From: Parachlamydiaceae bacterium | GTDB taxonomy: Bacteria > Chlamydiota > Chlamydiia > Chlamydiales > Parachlamydiaceae | Reading direction: 5' to 3' | Assembly (NCBI GenBank): GCA_013698165.1 | Contig: JACCVN010000059.1 | Location: 1 to 6,291, forward strand | Length of the DNA: 6,291 nt | Shown here: piece after piece, positions 1 through 6,278 of the stretch | Numbering within the stretch: the first letter of the stretch is position 1 | Layout: each line of letters opens with the position of its first letter | Program-made: the position numbers and the translations under genes | Notes under the pieces: generated by a model | The model's database searches: none | Told to the model about the DNA's origin: nothing | Seen by the model: the letters and a program-made list of their open reading frames with translations, nothing else

Positions 1-823
1 GTCCTACTCCTGGTCTTACTGGCATTTTGGGGATATCAAAAACATCTCCATATTCTTTTACCACCTCAGTGACAGCAAACTTTACTACATTTTTGACTAG
101 TCCCAGATTAAAAATAAATTTGGCTAATCGAAAAGCAGTTTTCAGGGCTTCGACGGAGGTATCGACAACTTTGACAGATGTCGAGTACGTTTTCTCGGCG
201 AAAAAATAAGCAGCAGTGTATGACCAATTGCGATAAATTAATGTCCCTTGAAGTTGTCTGGCACTATTGTCAAGGTCTTCTTGGGTAACTTTGACCCCAT
301 TTCTCAGCTGATTCAATAGTGTATCTGTGATAGCATCAATTTTTTCATCGCTCTCTAATTCACAGATACGTTCGGCAAGAAAATCTGCTTCTCCTGCAAT
401 GATATGCCTCTCAGCTCGTTCTACAGCGCTTCTGAAATCAGTGTAATTGAGTGTTTGCTCGGATATTTTGCTATAAGTTTGAGAAGCAATATAATATGCA
501 GGGATGCGGAGGATGATCCCTGCATAAGGAATCGTTTTAAAGAACAAGGGAAGACAGCTCATCCCGGTTAAGACAAGGCAGCCCTTTGTTATCTGGAATT
601 CTTTATTTAGCTGGGTAATGTTTGACATAGTAGGTTGCCGGAAGACCGTATTAAGAACTACTTTTGAGCACTCAAGGGTAGTGCGCAGGATCTCTTCTAC
701 TGTGCCCATGCCCCAGATAGCAATGGGAATTCCCAAAACGATTGTTTCTAAACTGCTAATATAGCCGGCCTGTTGCCAAAGTTTGCTGGCATCGGGTGCA
801 AATATTTCAAGATTCTGCAGCAT
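1..823 (-). CDS. Unknown protein with hydrophobic segments, partial (C-terminus beyond the left edge)
   Basis: The frame is open without a stop from an ATG at 823 down to the left edge, giving 274 codons. AAGGA, embedded in the last codons of the gene at 828-1469, sits before the ATG, and only four bases separate the two genes, so translation is probably coupled. I do not recognise the family. Residues 24-39 (around TIVLGIPIAIWG) and about 81-113 (around CLVLTGMSCLPLFF and AGIILRIPAYYIA) are hydrophobic and could enter a membrane. Residues about 120-200 are charged and look helical, rich in Glu, Asp and Arg. Residues 220-255 form amphipathic helices (EALKTAFRLAKFIFNLGLV). No secretion-type signal peptide or catalytic motif is visible. 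A short stretch at 41-53 (TVEEILRTTLECS) resembles ALEGTIRSIIHLC in the upstream neighbour, so the two may be diverged tandem copies. It is a real gene by length, ribosome binding site and context; its function is unknown. Confidence 0.8.
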   Translation of the reverse strand, partial: MLQNLEIFAPDASKLWQQAGYISSLETIVLGIPIAIWGMGTVEEILRTTLECSKVVLNTVFRQPTMSNITQLNKEFQITKGCLVLTGMSCLPLFFKTIPYAGIILRIPAYYIASQTYSKISEQTLNYTDFRSAVERAERHIIAGEADFLAERICELESDEKIDAITDTLLNQLRNGVKVTQEDLDNSARQLQGTLIYRNWSYTAAYFFAEKTYSTSVKVVDTSVEALKTAFRLAKFIFNLGLVKNVVKFAVTEVVKEYGDVFDIPKMPVRPGVG

Positions 824-827
824 AGTT

Positions 828-1469
828 TTATTTTCCTTTTCCTAAAAGATTCATTGCCAACCCAACACCTGTATTAATAATTCTGGCGGCCCAAGTTGTT
901 GTCACTTTGACGCCGGTCCAAAAACCAACATAGTCTAACACTTCATATCCAATATGAGCTGTGCGTTTTGCAATCTTGTATCCATTGACACATAGTGGTT
1001 TTACGACATAGGTACTGGTAACACGGCCTGTCTCATAAGGAAGTCTGCATACGTAGTACTCTTCGATTAGGGGTTTGCCGCTGGTATCGCCTTCAATAAA
1101 CTTTCTAACTTCATTGGCAATCATCAGATACCCGGAAAGTGGTAAGGCAGCTGCGCGGGCTAAACGGTGAGCTGCTCCGAACTCTGCACTTGCTGCTTGT
1201 TGATGCCATTCCTTTTGATTTGCATCAGCAAAACGTGTTTGACAAAGGTGGATAATGCTGCGAATGGTGCCTTCCAATGCTGCAGGACTTATAATAACCA
1301 TTTGAGTCAAATAGAAGATCGCAATGACCTTAACATCCAATCCTAGTGAGTTCCAAGCATTACCTTTACTTCTCAATGCAACATAGGCTGGAATACAGCC
1401 GTATATCATGCCACGGACTATACCAGCCCCGATAAGATTGCTTGGTTGTGTGGGTTCAATTTTTATCAT
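828..1469 (-). CDS. Unknown 213-residue protein, first gene of a two-gene unit
   Basis: The ATG at 1469 is preceded by a strong GGGAGG ribosome binding site about 11 bases upstream, and the gene ends with TAA at 828, just before the next gene. I do not recognise the family. Residues 12-32 (LIGAGIVRGMIYGCIPAYVAL) and 47-65 (KVIAIFYLTQMVIISPAAL) are moderately hydrophobic, and residues 96-120 contain an Ala-rich stretch (AAHRLARAAALPLSGYLMIA). The C-terminal third has conserved-looking aromatic and basic positions and ends in a Gly/Leu-rich helix and GKGK. No catalytic motif, cleavable signal or known domain is visible. Its arrangement of hydrophobic stretch, ALEGTIRS-type motif, LPL-containing helix and C-terminal amphipathic helices resembles the downstream gene, suggesting a lineage-specific paralogous pair. 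A membrane-associated structural or host-interaction protein is possible but not shown. Confidence 0.8.
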   Translation of the reverse strand: MIKIEPTQPSNLIGAGIVRGMIYGCIPAYVALRSKGNAWNSLGLDVKVIAIFYLTQMVIISPAALEGTIRSIIHLCQTRFADANQKEWHQQAASAEFGAAHRLARAAALPLSGYLMIANEVRKFIEGDTSGKPLIEEYYVCRLPYETGRVTSTYVVKPLCVNGYKIAKRTAHIGYEVLDYVGFWTGVKVTTTWAARIINTGVGLAMNLLGKGK

Positions 1470-1615
1470 CTTCTAATTCCCTCCCGCAAAATAACGCTAT
1501 TAATGCTGTATCCTCTTAATTTAAGGTAGGCTGACAACCAAGAACCTGTTCTACACCTTCGTTGATTAACATGCAAATAGAACGGGCACGTAGTCTGCAA
1601 AAGGTTTAAATTGGA

Positions 1616-1710
1616 CACTCCAAACTCGGCATTGGAATGCCAAGCTATGTGTTGCAGGACGTTTTGCTTGTCACGTCCAAACTTGGCTTCGGAATGCCGA
1701 GCTATGTTTT
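1616..1710. repeat. 57-base direct repeat, two copies (second partial)
   Basis: A segment beginning TCCAAACT at 1619 recurs at 1676, exactly 57 bases later. Over the first 35 bases of each copy I count five differences, with shared blocks TCCAAACT, GGAATGCC and AGCTATGT. The second copy stops matching near the ATPase stop codon, so it is incomplete. The copies lie entirely between genes. The pattern fits an extragenic palindromic element or the remnant of a small dispersed repeat; only one locus is visible here, so dispersal is an inference. Confidence 0.8.
1625..1701. repeat. Nested palindrome formed by the two repeat copies
   Basis: Three perfect pairings lie inside one another: CTCGGCATT (1625-1633) with AATGCCGAG (1693-1701), GCCAAG (1639-1644) with CTTGGC (1682-1687), and GGACGT (1657-1662) with ACGTCC (1673-1678), closing a 10-base loop. 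Together they make a 21-pair interrupted stem. Each copy can also fold alone; for example CTCGGCATT pairs with AATGCCAAG (1636-1644) with one mismatch. In RNA this would be a long hairpin just after the transporter operon, with no T-run behind it. Roles in protecting the 3' end of the message, weak termination or protein binding are possible. Confidence 0.7.
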
Positions 1711-1719
1711 ATTTATGAT

Positions 1720-2448
1720 TTAGTAAGCCAAGACCTTAGACATGTAATCTTTTGCCTGTTGAGATTTCGGGTTATTGAAGACTTGTTCACCGGTTCCGTT
1801 TTCTAAAACCTTGCCCTCTGAGATGAACAGCACGCGTTCTGCGATGCGTTTTGCAAAATGAAGATGGTGGGTCACCAATATCAAATCGCGTTTTTCATTT
1901 TTCAGCTCGAGGATTAAATCTAAAACTTCAGATGTCATTAAAGGGTCTAAAGCGGAGGTCGGTTCATCCAAAAGAAGGAGTTTAGGCTGGACAGCAAGGG
2001 CCCTAATTAAAGCGACTCGTTGAGACTGCCCTCCGGATAAAGCGTAGGGCTTTTTGTCAGCATGTTTCTCTAATCCAAAACGTTTCAATAAATCCAGGCT
2101 AATTTCAGTCGCTTGTTCTTTAGGTTTTCCATGGACATATTGCAGAGGAAGGATAATGTTTTCTAATGCTGTGAGATGGGGGAATAGGTTCCAGGACTGA
2201 AAAACTATCCCAATGCTTCTTCTATGCTTGAGAAGCTCTTTTTCATTAAAGATTACCTGTTCATTATCAATGGTTATAGTGCCGGAATCTGGATAAAAAA
2301 GTCCTGCGATAAGTCTCAACAATGTTGATTTTCCGCCACCTGAAGGTCCTAGAAAAACCAAAGTATTGCAATCGAGTGTCAACTCATCAATAGCAATCGC
2401 TTTCTGTTTGCCGAATCTTTTTATTAGTTGATTAATTTCAAGTTTCAT
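1720..2448 (-). CDS. Polar amino-acid ABC transporter, ATP-binding subunit
   Basis: This is the cytoplasmic ATPase that powers the importer encoded by the two upstream genes. All nucleotide-binding motifs are present in 242 residues, the usual length: Walker A GPSGGGKST at 34-42, Q-loop Gln84 in VFQSWNLFPHLTALENI, signature LSGGQ at 137-141, Walker B LLLLDEP with Glu162, D-loop SALD at 165-168, and the switch His194. The Q-loop region and DEPTSALDP are characteristic of the GlnQ/HisP/ArtM group of polar amino-acid transporters. The residues after the switch (THHLHFAKR) differ from the usual THEMGFA of that group. The ATG overlaps the permease gene by 11 bases, with AAAGG seven bases before it, so translation is probably coupled. 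The ATPase sequence does not reveal which amino acid is carried. Confidence 0.95.
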   Translation of the reverse strand: MKLEINQLIKRFGKQKAIAIDELTLDCNTLVFLGPSGGGKSTLLRLIAGLFYPDSGTITIDNEQVIFNEKELLKHRRSIGIVFQSWNLFPHLTALENIILPLQYVHGKPKEQATEISLDLLKRFGLEKHADKKPYALSGGQSQRVALIRALAVQPKLLLLDEPTSALDPLMTSEVLDLILELKNEKRDLILVTHHLHFAKRIAERVLFISEGKVLENGTGEQVFNNPKSQQAKDYMSKVLAY

Positions 2449-3175
2449 ATTGAAACCTTTTCTCTAATCTTTTGCTCCACAATGAAATGGGGAGAGTAAG
2501 CACAAGATAGGCCAAGCCTAGGGGGAAATACGTTTCAAGAGTGCTGTACGTAGCGCTATTTATCTGTTGGGCACTATTTGTCAATTCATTGATTCCTATG
2601 ATGGAAAGCAAAGATGAATCTTTGATAATCGATACAAATTGTCCGGTTAAGGGAGGAATAATCTGTCGAATGGCCTGGGGGAAAATCACAAATCGATAGG
2701 CTTGCACTTGAGAGAGGCCAATGGCCCGCGCTGATTCTAACTGTGTTTCGCTGACAGTTTCTATTCCGCTACGAATCATTTCTGCAATGTAGGCGCCATT
2801 AAAAAGAGAAAGAATAATGACACCTGCAACATACCTGTTTTCAAGTCCAATATGATTAGCCACCACATAAAAGAAAAAAAGGATCTGAACAAGTAGGGGA
2901 GTGCCTCTTATGATTTCTACATACACGCTAGAAATTAATGTCAGCAGAGGCAATCTAGAACGGGCGCATAGAGCTGCCAGTAAGCCGGTCAATAAGCTAA
3001 GTAATAGACATGCAATCGACAAACCGATCGTGATCAGCCATCCTTTGAAAAACATGGATCGATAAGCCCATACACTGGACCAGTCGAGTTTTTGATTAAT
3101 GGCAACATAAAACAAATAAATGAGAGCAATGGCAATAAGTGCCTGGATAAATGCAGAGAATATCCTAGAAAACAA
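2438..3175 (-). CDS. Polar amino-acid ABC transporter, permease subunit
   Basis: This is the inner-membrane channel subunit of the HisM/GlnP family, 245 residues with about five to six hydrophobic segments (roughly 8-26, 45-70, 78-108, 115-132, 180-196 and 215-233). YVEIIRGTPLLVQILFFFYV at 85-104 is the family's hallmark. The cytoplasmic coupling (EAA) loop that contacts the ATPase is seen as ESARAIGLS at 147-155 followed by FPQAIRQIIPP. It probably works as a homodimer, since only one permease gene is present. The start is TTG at 3175: GGGAG (3182-3186) lies six bases before it, and the next in-frame ATG (codon 41) would delete the first membrane segment. It overlaps the end of the binding-protein gene by 11 bases and the start of the ATPase gene by 11 bases. 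Confidence 0.93.
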   Translation of the reverse strand: MFSRIFSAFIQALIAIALIYLFYVAINQKLDWSSVWAYRSMFFKGWLITIGLSIACLLLSLLTGLLAALCARSRLPLLTLISSVYVEIIRGTPLLVQILFFFYVVANHIGLENRYVAGVIILSLFNGAYIAEMIRSGIETVSETQLESARAIGLSQVQAYRFVIFPQAIRQIIPPLTGQFVSIIKDSSLLSIIGINELTNSAQQINSATYSTLETYFPLGLAYLVLTLPISLWSKRLEKRFQYET

Positions 3176-3932
3176 AGGGAACTCCCATCTCTTGAAAGGC
3201 TTTTTTTTGATCGGGCAGATATTTGTCAGCTAGTTTGTCGAATTTATTTTCCTCTCGAAACTTTTTGATGAATTGGTTAATTTGATTGGCAAGTTCCTGG
3301 TTTCCTTTCCTTATCCCAAAGGCCCAATGCTCCTTTTGGAATGCTGTCAGGTTCACTTTTGTTGTTGTCGGGTTTTTTTTCCAATTTGTATATACCGATA
3401 GTTGATCGTAGATAAAAGCATCGGCTTTACCCTGAATAACCTCTAAAACACAAGATGACTCTTTATCAAGATTTCGAACTGTCGCATTTTGAAGATGTTG
3501 AGAAGCGTAAAGTTCACCGCTTGTTCCAGCCTTTACAACAATAATGATCCCCTTTGTATTTGCTTGTTCAATGTCAAAAATTGTGGAATTTATGTTCAAA
3601 AGCAAGCATAGCCCTATGGTTGCATAGGGATCTGAAAAATCGATTGCTTTTCTACGTTGCTCGGTGATTGTTAAAGAGGAAATGATTGTGTCAATGCTGC
3701 CATTTTTGAGGGATGGAATGAGTCCGACAAAGGGGATGTTTTCAAATTTGACCGGCCGGTCAAGAGATTTCCCTAGCGCCATGGCAATATCGACACTAAT
3801 ACCGCAAGGTTTTCCATCATTGCAAATTGTCTCAAAGGGAGGGTAGGAAAGCTCCATTCCGACTCGAAGAGAAGGTGCATCAGCTGAAATTTGAGAGAGG
3901 TGAAAAAATAAGAGGGCGATTAGCATTTTCAT
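3165..3932 (-). CDS. Periplasmic amino-acid-binding protein of the ABC importer (family 3)
   Basis: This is a secreted receptor that binds an amino acid in the periplasm and delivers it to the permease. A short signal peptide (MKMLIALLFFHLSQISADA, cleavage near residue 18) precedes a family 3 solute-binding domain of normal length. Family landmarks are RVGMELSYPPFE (23-34), GISVDIAMALGKSL (44-57), and SSLTIT followed by EQRRKAIDFSDPY (85-103). Expected ligand contacts are present: Arg93 or Arg94 for the carboxylate, Gly136-Thr137 in KAGTSGE, and Asp176 in DAFIYDQ for the amino group. There is no lipobox Cys, so it should be soluble. Cys37 and Cys43 could form a disulphide. It is the first gene of the operon. 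No Shine-Dalgarno sequence precedes the ATG at 3932; the Met at 3926 is an alternative start. The ligand is not certain; arginine or glutamine are the usual guesses. Confidence 0.93.
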   Translation of the reverse strand: MKMLIALLFFHLSQISADAPSLRVGMELSYPPFETICNDGKPCGISVDIAMALGKSLDRPVKFENIPFVGLIPSLKNGSIDTIISSLTITEQRRKAIDFSDPYATIGLCLLLNINSTIFDIEQANTKGIIIVVKAGTSGELYASQHLQNATVRNLDKESSCVLEVIQGKADAFIYDQLSVYTNWKKNPTTTKVNLTAFQKEHWAFGIRKGNQELANQINQFIKKFREENKFDKLADKYLPDQKKAFQEMGVPFVF

Positions 3933-3935
3933 ATT

Positions 3936-3963
3936 ATTGTACCATAGCCAAAAATGATTTAAA
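3936..3963 (-). promoter_or_regulatory. Possible promoter of the transporter operon
   Basis: On the minus strand TTTAAA (3958-3963) and TACAAT (3936-3941) are separated by 16 bases. The -10 box matches five of six consensus positions, the -35 four of six. Transcription would begin near 3929, inside or just after the annotated ATG at 3932, which implies a leaderless message or use of the ATG at 3926. Another, weaker promoter farther upstream cannot be excluded. Confidence 0.35.
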
Positions 3964-4007
3964 TCGGCAAGATGTAAGCTTAATATTTATGAGGTCTTTG
4001 AAAGTGA

Positions 4008-4036
4008 TTGAAGACATTGTCGTATTAGGTTATAAT
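4008..4036 (+). promoter_or_regulatory. Sigma70-type promoter for the HAD-fold gene
   Basis: TTGAAG at 4008-4013 and a perfect TATAAT at 4031-4036 are separated by exactly 17 bases. Transcription would start near 4043, giving a leader of about 40 bases before the ATG at 4085. It is the best promoter match in the window. The -10 box overlaps the left arm of an inverted repeat (4026-4067). Confidence 0.65.
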
Positions 4037-4074
4037 AAACGATTCGATTAGTTTAAAGATTAACCTATAATAAA
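4026..4074 (+). repeat. Inverted repeat and duplicated TATAATAAA in the leader of the HAD-fold gene
   Basis: TAGGTTA (4026-4032) is perfectly complementary to TAACCTA (4061-4067), 28 bases apart, and both arms run into the same TATAATAAA (4031-4039 and 4066-4074). The left arm overlaps the promoter -10 box; the right arm lies a few bases before the ribosome binding site (AAAGG, about 4076-4080). It could be an operator pair or a chance AT-rich similarity. Confidence 0.45.
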
Positions 4075-4084
4075 TAAAGGTCCT

Positions 4085-5062
4085 ATGAAAAATATAACAC
4101 GTCTATTTTTATTCCTTTTGATCCTCACAGTTTCTTTAATAGGGGATGAATACCCCCATCTGATTCTTAATGTTGATATAAACAAAACTCTCATTGCCAG
4201 CGATAAAGCCGGCGGAAAGTTAGTTGAAGATGTCCTTAATGAGTTGATGGCGGAAAAATATGTGGCTCTTTGGGATCATTCCCAGCAAAAGATGACAACA
4301 TTTGAAACCTATGTTGAGAAGGTTTTATTATCAGAGTCACTGAATGATCAAGAATTTAGCAAGCTAAGGAAGTACCATCTCCAACATTTCATAGATTTTT
4401 TATCTGCGCACAACCACCCTTTATATGAAACTGTTTTGCATGAATATGAAACTGCACTATCCACTTTAACTGCCGTAAAAGGTAAAGTATTTCCTTCATT
4501 TTTTACATTGTTGAATCATTTAGAGCAAAAGGGGATTTCCTACTCGGTAATTTTACGGAGCTATGGAAAAGAAATATCTGAAGTCAAAAATGAAATCGCG
4601 GCAGTTCAAAAGATTGTGTTTAAACATACAGGCAAATTTCGTAAGGGCAATTTAATCCTTGATCATGAAAAACCGATCACAGATCATGCTGGAATTTATC
4701 AGCAATTAAGGCGTATTTCACATACAGCCATTCATGATGACTGGCAGTATTGGTCTGCAGGAAAAATGTGCACAAAACTAGGTAAACCTTTCTATGTAGA
4801 TAGAAATGACCCAGAAACCTTATCGATTTTCTTCGATGATAATATTGGTTTAAAAAATTCGGATACAAATATTATTGCCTCCCTAGATGCGTCTAATGGA
4901 GAGCTCATTCCTATTGAAGAGCTCATTGAATCTGGACAAGCTGTTCCTGTTAACACATTGGAAGCAATATTAAACACCGACTATTTCAAAAAACATGTAG
5001 AAGATGCCCTTTATAAGCATCTTCGCAGGTATGAGCTTATTGAAGAGAAAGTAGGAATATAA
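4085..5062 (+). CDS. Secreted HAD-fold protein with altered motif I
   Basis: A Sec-type signal peptide (KNITR, then LFLFLLILTVSLIG, cleavage near residue 20) leads a 325-residue protein. Motif I of the haloacid dehalogenase superfamily is visible at 26-36 as LILNVDINKTL: nucleophile Asp31, but Asn33 where phosphatases have the second Asp. VILRSYG (155-161) fits motif II with Ser159, a Lys around 227-234 could serve as motif III, and LSIFFDDNIG (246-255) with Asp251 and Asp252 fits motif IV. Residues 45-135 are a helical cap-like insertion. From memory, proteins with a very similar DxNKT motif I and following KAGGK/LL region occur in protists and amoeba-associated bacteria, so eukaryotic affinity is possible. 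AAAGG precedes the ATG by four bases. A phosphohydrolase acting outside the cytoplasm is the best guess; the substrate is unknown and Asn33 may reduce hydrolysis. Confidence 0.82.
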   Translation: MKNITRLFLFLLILTVSLIGDEYPHLILNVDINKTLIASDKAGGKLVEDVLNELMAEKYVALWDHSQQKMTTFETYVEKVLLSESLNDQEFSKLRKYHLQHFIDFLSAHNHPLYETVLHEYETALSTLTAVKGKVFPSFFTLLNHLEQKGISYSVILRSYGKEISEVKNEIAAVQKIVFKHTGKFRKGNLILDHEKPITDHAGIYQQLRRISHTAIHDDWQYWSAGKMCTKLGKPFYVDRNDPETLSIFFDDNIGLKNSDTNIIASLDASNGELIPIEELIESGQAVPVNTLEAILNTDYFKKHVEDALYKHLRRYELIEEKVGI

Positions 5063-5291
5063 TGATCTATTAGGCTCTAAATCAAAGTTTAATTAGTGTT
5101 ATTAAAATCATCCTTGCCTTTAATACCATTGAGGAAAATACCTTTATCTTAATAGCTAGTAAAAATAATTCAGCTGAACGGTTTTATATGCATTATCTTA
5201 TCAGCTTTTTTTATCTTTAATATTTTAGAAGGAACCTACTATCATCAGTATATGCTCTAAAAAATATAGATTCACTTTTTGAGGTAAACGT
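5063..5291. other. Intergenic spacer with terminator and start signals of the next gene
   Basis: This 229-base AT-rich gap contains a probable terminator (5172-5212) and, just before the next ATG, a GAGG ribosome binding site (5281-5284). A weak promoter, TTAGAA and TATATG about 18 bases apart (near 5225-5254), could serve the next gene. I see no coding sequence or RNA gene in it. Confidence 0.5.
5172..5212 (+). terminator. Possible intrinsic terminator after the HAD-fold gene
   Basis: AGCTGA (5172-5177) is perfectly complementary to TCAGCT (5201-5206), which runs directly into seven T residues (5206-5212). The stem is only six pairs and the loop is 23 bases, longer than usual, so efficiency is uncertain. 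An A-rich stretch upstream could pair with the T-run and extend the stem. Confidence 0.4.
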
Positions 5292-6278
5292 ATGCGTGTT
5301 CAAGTTGCTGAAGGTTTTTTAAGATGGAAAAATTATTCATCGTCATCAAATGCGATATTTTCTGGAGCTAGTGCTGTGTGTATGGCAGCCGTTTTATCCA
5401 CTCATTTAAAGCTTTTTGAAATTAATTCTACTGTAACGAAAGTTGTCACTGCGGCAACTCTCACTATGGGACTATTTACTCACTATATAATTCTGCAGAG
5501 TAGCCGTAGACCTATCACCACTAACAATGATAAATCCTATGCTATAAAAAAAGAGGATATTGCCAGTATTCGTGATTTCCATTTGGACAAAAAAAAGCAG
5601 CACTTGCGATTTGAAGGCAAATCAATGGGTTCTCTATATTTAAATAATCAGATTCCTCCCAAAAGAAGGTATTCAAGAGAAGAAAATAACATTCTTGAGT
5701 TCCCATCTATTGATACAATAGCTGTTATTCTTGCAAAAGAATATTTAAAAAATTTAAGAGCTGATGCAAAAATGCAAATTGAAATCGAAGCTTTTAATTT
5801 TAAGCGTTTAATGCATATTAAAGTAAAAAATCTCAATAAATCATTTATATCAAAATTTAAGTTATTAGAAGGCAAAATAGAAAATGGGATGGTTGAAAAT
5901 TGTTTTAACGCATTCGTTTTATGTTTGATATATCCTGATATTTCCCTAGGCCATGATATTACTTATGAGGAAGAGATTATAAGGTACAGCAGAGTGCATA
6001 AAATCAATAATAGAAAAAAAAGATATTTATTGTCTGTTTTTAGGACTTTAAATAACCGTTTAATAGATTTGGCCGATTTGAGTGTTTCCTTAGTTAATTC
6101 AAAGGCGATGGCACTTATTGATCTATTAAAGCAATTAAAGAGTGTTGAAGAACTTCAAAAGTTGACAAAATTTCAATTTGAAAATCCCGCTATCTCTATT
6201 TGCTGGGATGATATTAAATGTGTAAAGGGAATTTATAACAATAAAACTTCGCGAAGGATATTCTCCCATTTCATGTAG
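5292..6278 (+). CDS. Unknown protein with two N-terminal hydrophobic segments (inclusion-membrane-like)
   Basis: The ATG at 5292 follows GAGG by seven bases, and the gene ends with TAG, giving 328 residues. I do not recognise the family. Two hydrophobic lobes, about 21-38 (IFSGASAVCMAAVLST) and 51-68 (VVTAATLTMGLFTHYIIL), are separated by a short turn region and preceded by a short polar N-terminus without a cleavable signal. The remaining 250 residues are soluble, Lys-, Ile- and Asn-rich, with predicted-looking helices near 140-200 and 225-300. This plan matches the bilobed hydrophobic domain by which chlamydial inclusion-membrane (Inc) proteins, secreted by type III secretion, are recognised; the match is by architecture only. 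Codons are strikingly AT-rich (one sampled 60-base line, 5701-5760, is 25% G+C against 40% in 1081-1140 of the left-hand pair), which may mean recent acquisition or fast evolution. An ordinary inner-membrane protein is the alternative. Confidence 0.78.
   Translation: MRVQVAEGFLRWKNYSSSSNAIFSGASAVCMAAVLSTHLKLFEINSTVTKVVTAATLTMGLFTHYIILQSSRRPITTNNDKSYAIKKEDIASIRDFHLDKKKQHLRFEGKSMGSLYLNNQIPPKRRYSREENNILEFPSIDTIAVILAKEYLKNLRADAKMQIEIEAFNFKRLMHIKVKNLNKSFISKFKLLEGKIENGMVENCFNAFVLCLIYPDISLGHDITYEEEIIRYSRVHKINNRKKRYLLSVFRTLNNRLIDLADLSVSLVNSKAMALIDLLKQLKSVEELQKLTKFQFENPAISICWDDIKCVKGIYNNKTSRRIFSHFM

Larger units (their letters stand above)
1470..1719. other. Intergenic spacer between the transporter operon and the two-gene unit
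   Basis: This 250-base gap must hold the end of the transporter transcript and the start of the two-gene unit, both on the minus strand. The right half (about 1616-1710) is filled by a structured 57-base repeat. The left half contains the GGGAGG ribosome binding site of the gene at 828-1469. I see no convincing sigma70 promoter: TTGTCA (minus strand, about 1530) has no good -10 box at the right distance. I also see no hairpin followed by a T-run after the ATPase stop, so read-through into the downstream pair is possible. Confidence 0.6.

Noticed and set aside
1516..1572. Minus-strand 18-residue frame (MLINEGVEQVLGCQPTLN) in the spacer
   Set aside because: No ribosome binding site, too short to judge, and no recognisable family. 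A decayed gene fragment is possible but unsupported.
1682..1701. Hairpin after the ATPase stop as an intrinsic terminator
   Set aside because: The stem has a mismatch and no T-run follows on the minus strand, so it is described as part of the repeat rather than called a terminator.
3827..4051. Plus-strand open frame of 74 codons across the start of the binding-protein gene
   Set aside because: It lies antisense to a well-supported gene, covers its promoter and the divergent promoter, has no family-like sequence, and is best explained as a chance frame.
4901..4927. GAGCTCATT repeated 18 bases apart inside the HAD-fold gene
   Set aside because: It encodes a short ELI...ELI helix pattern within an intact frame; most likely a small internal duplication or chance without wider meaning.
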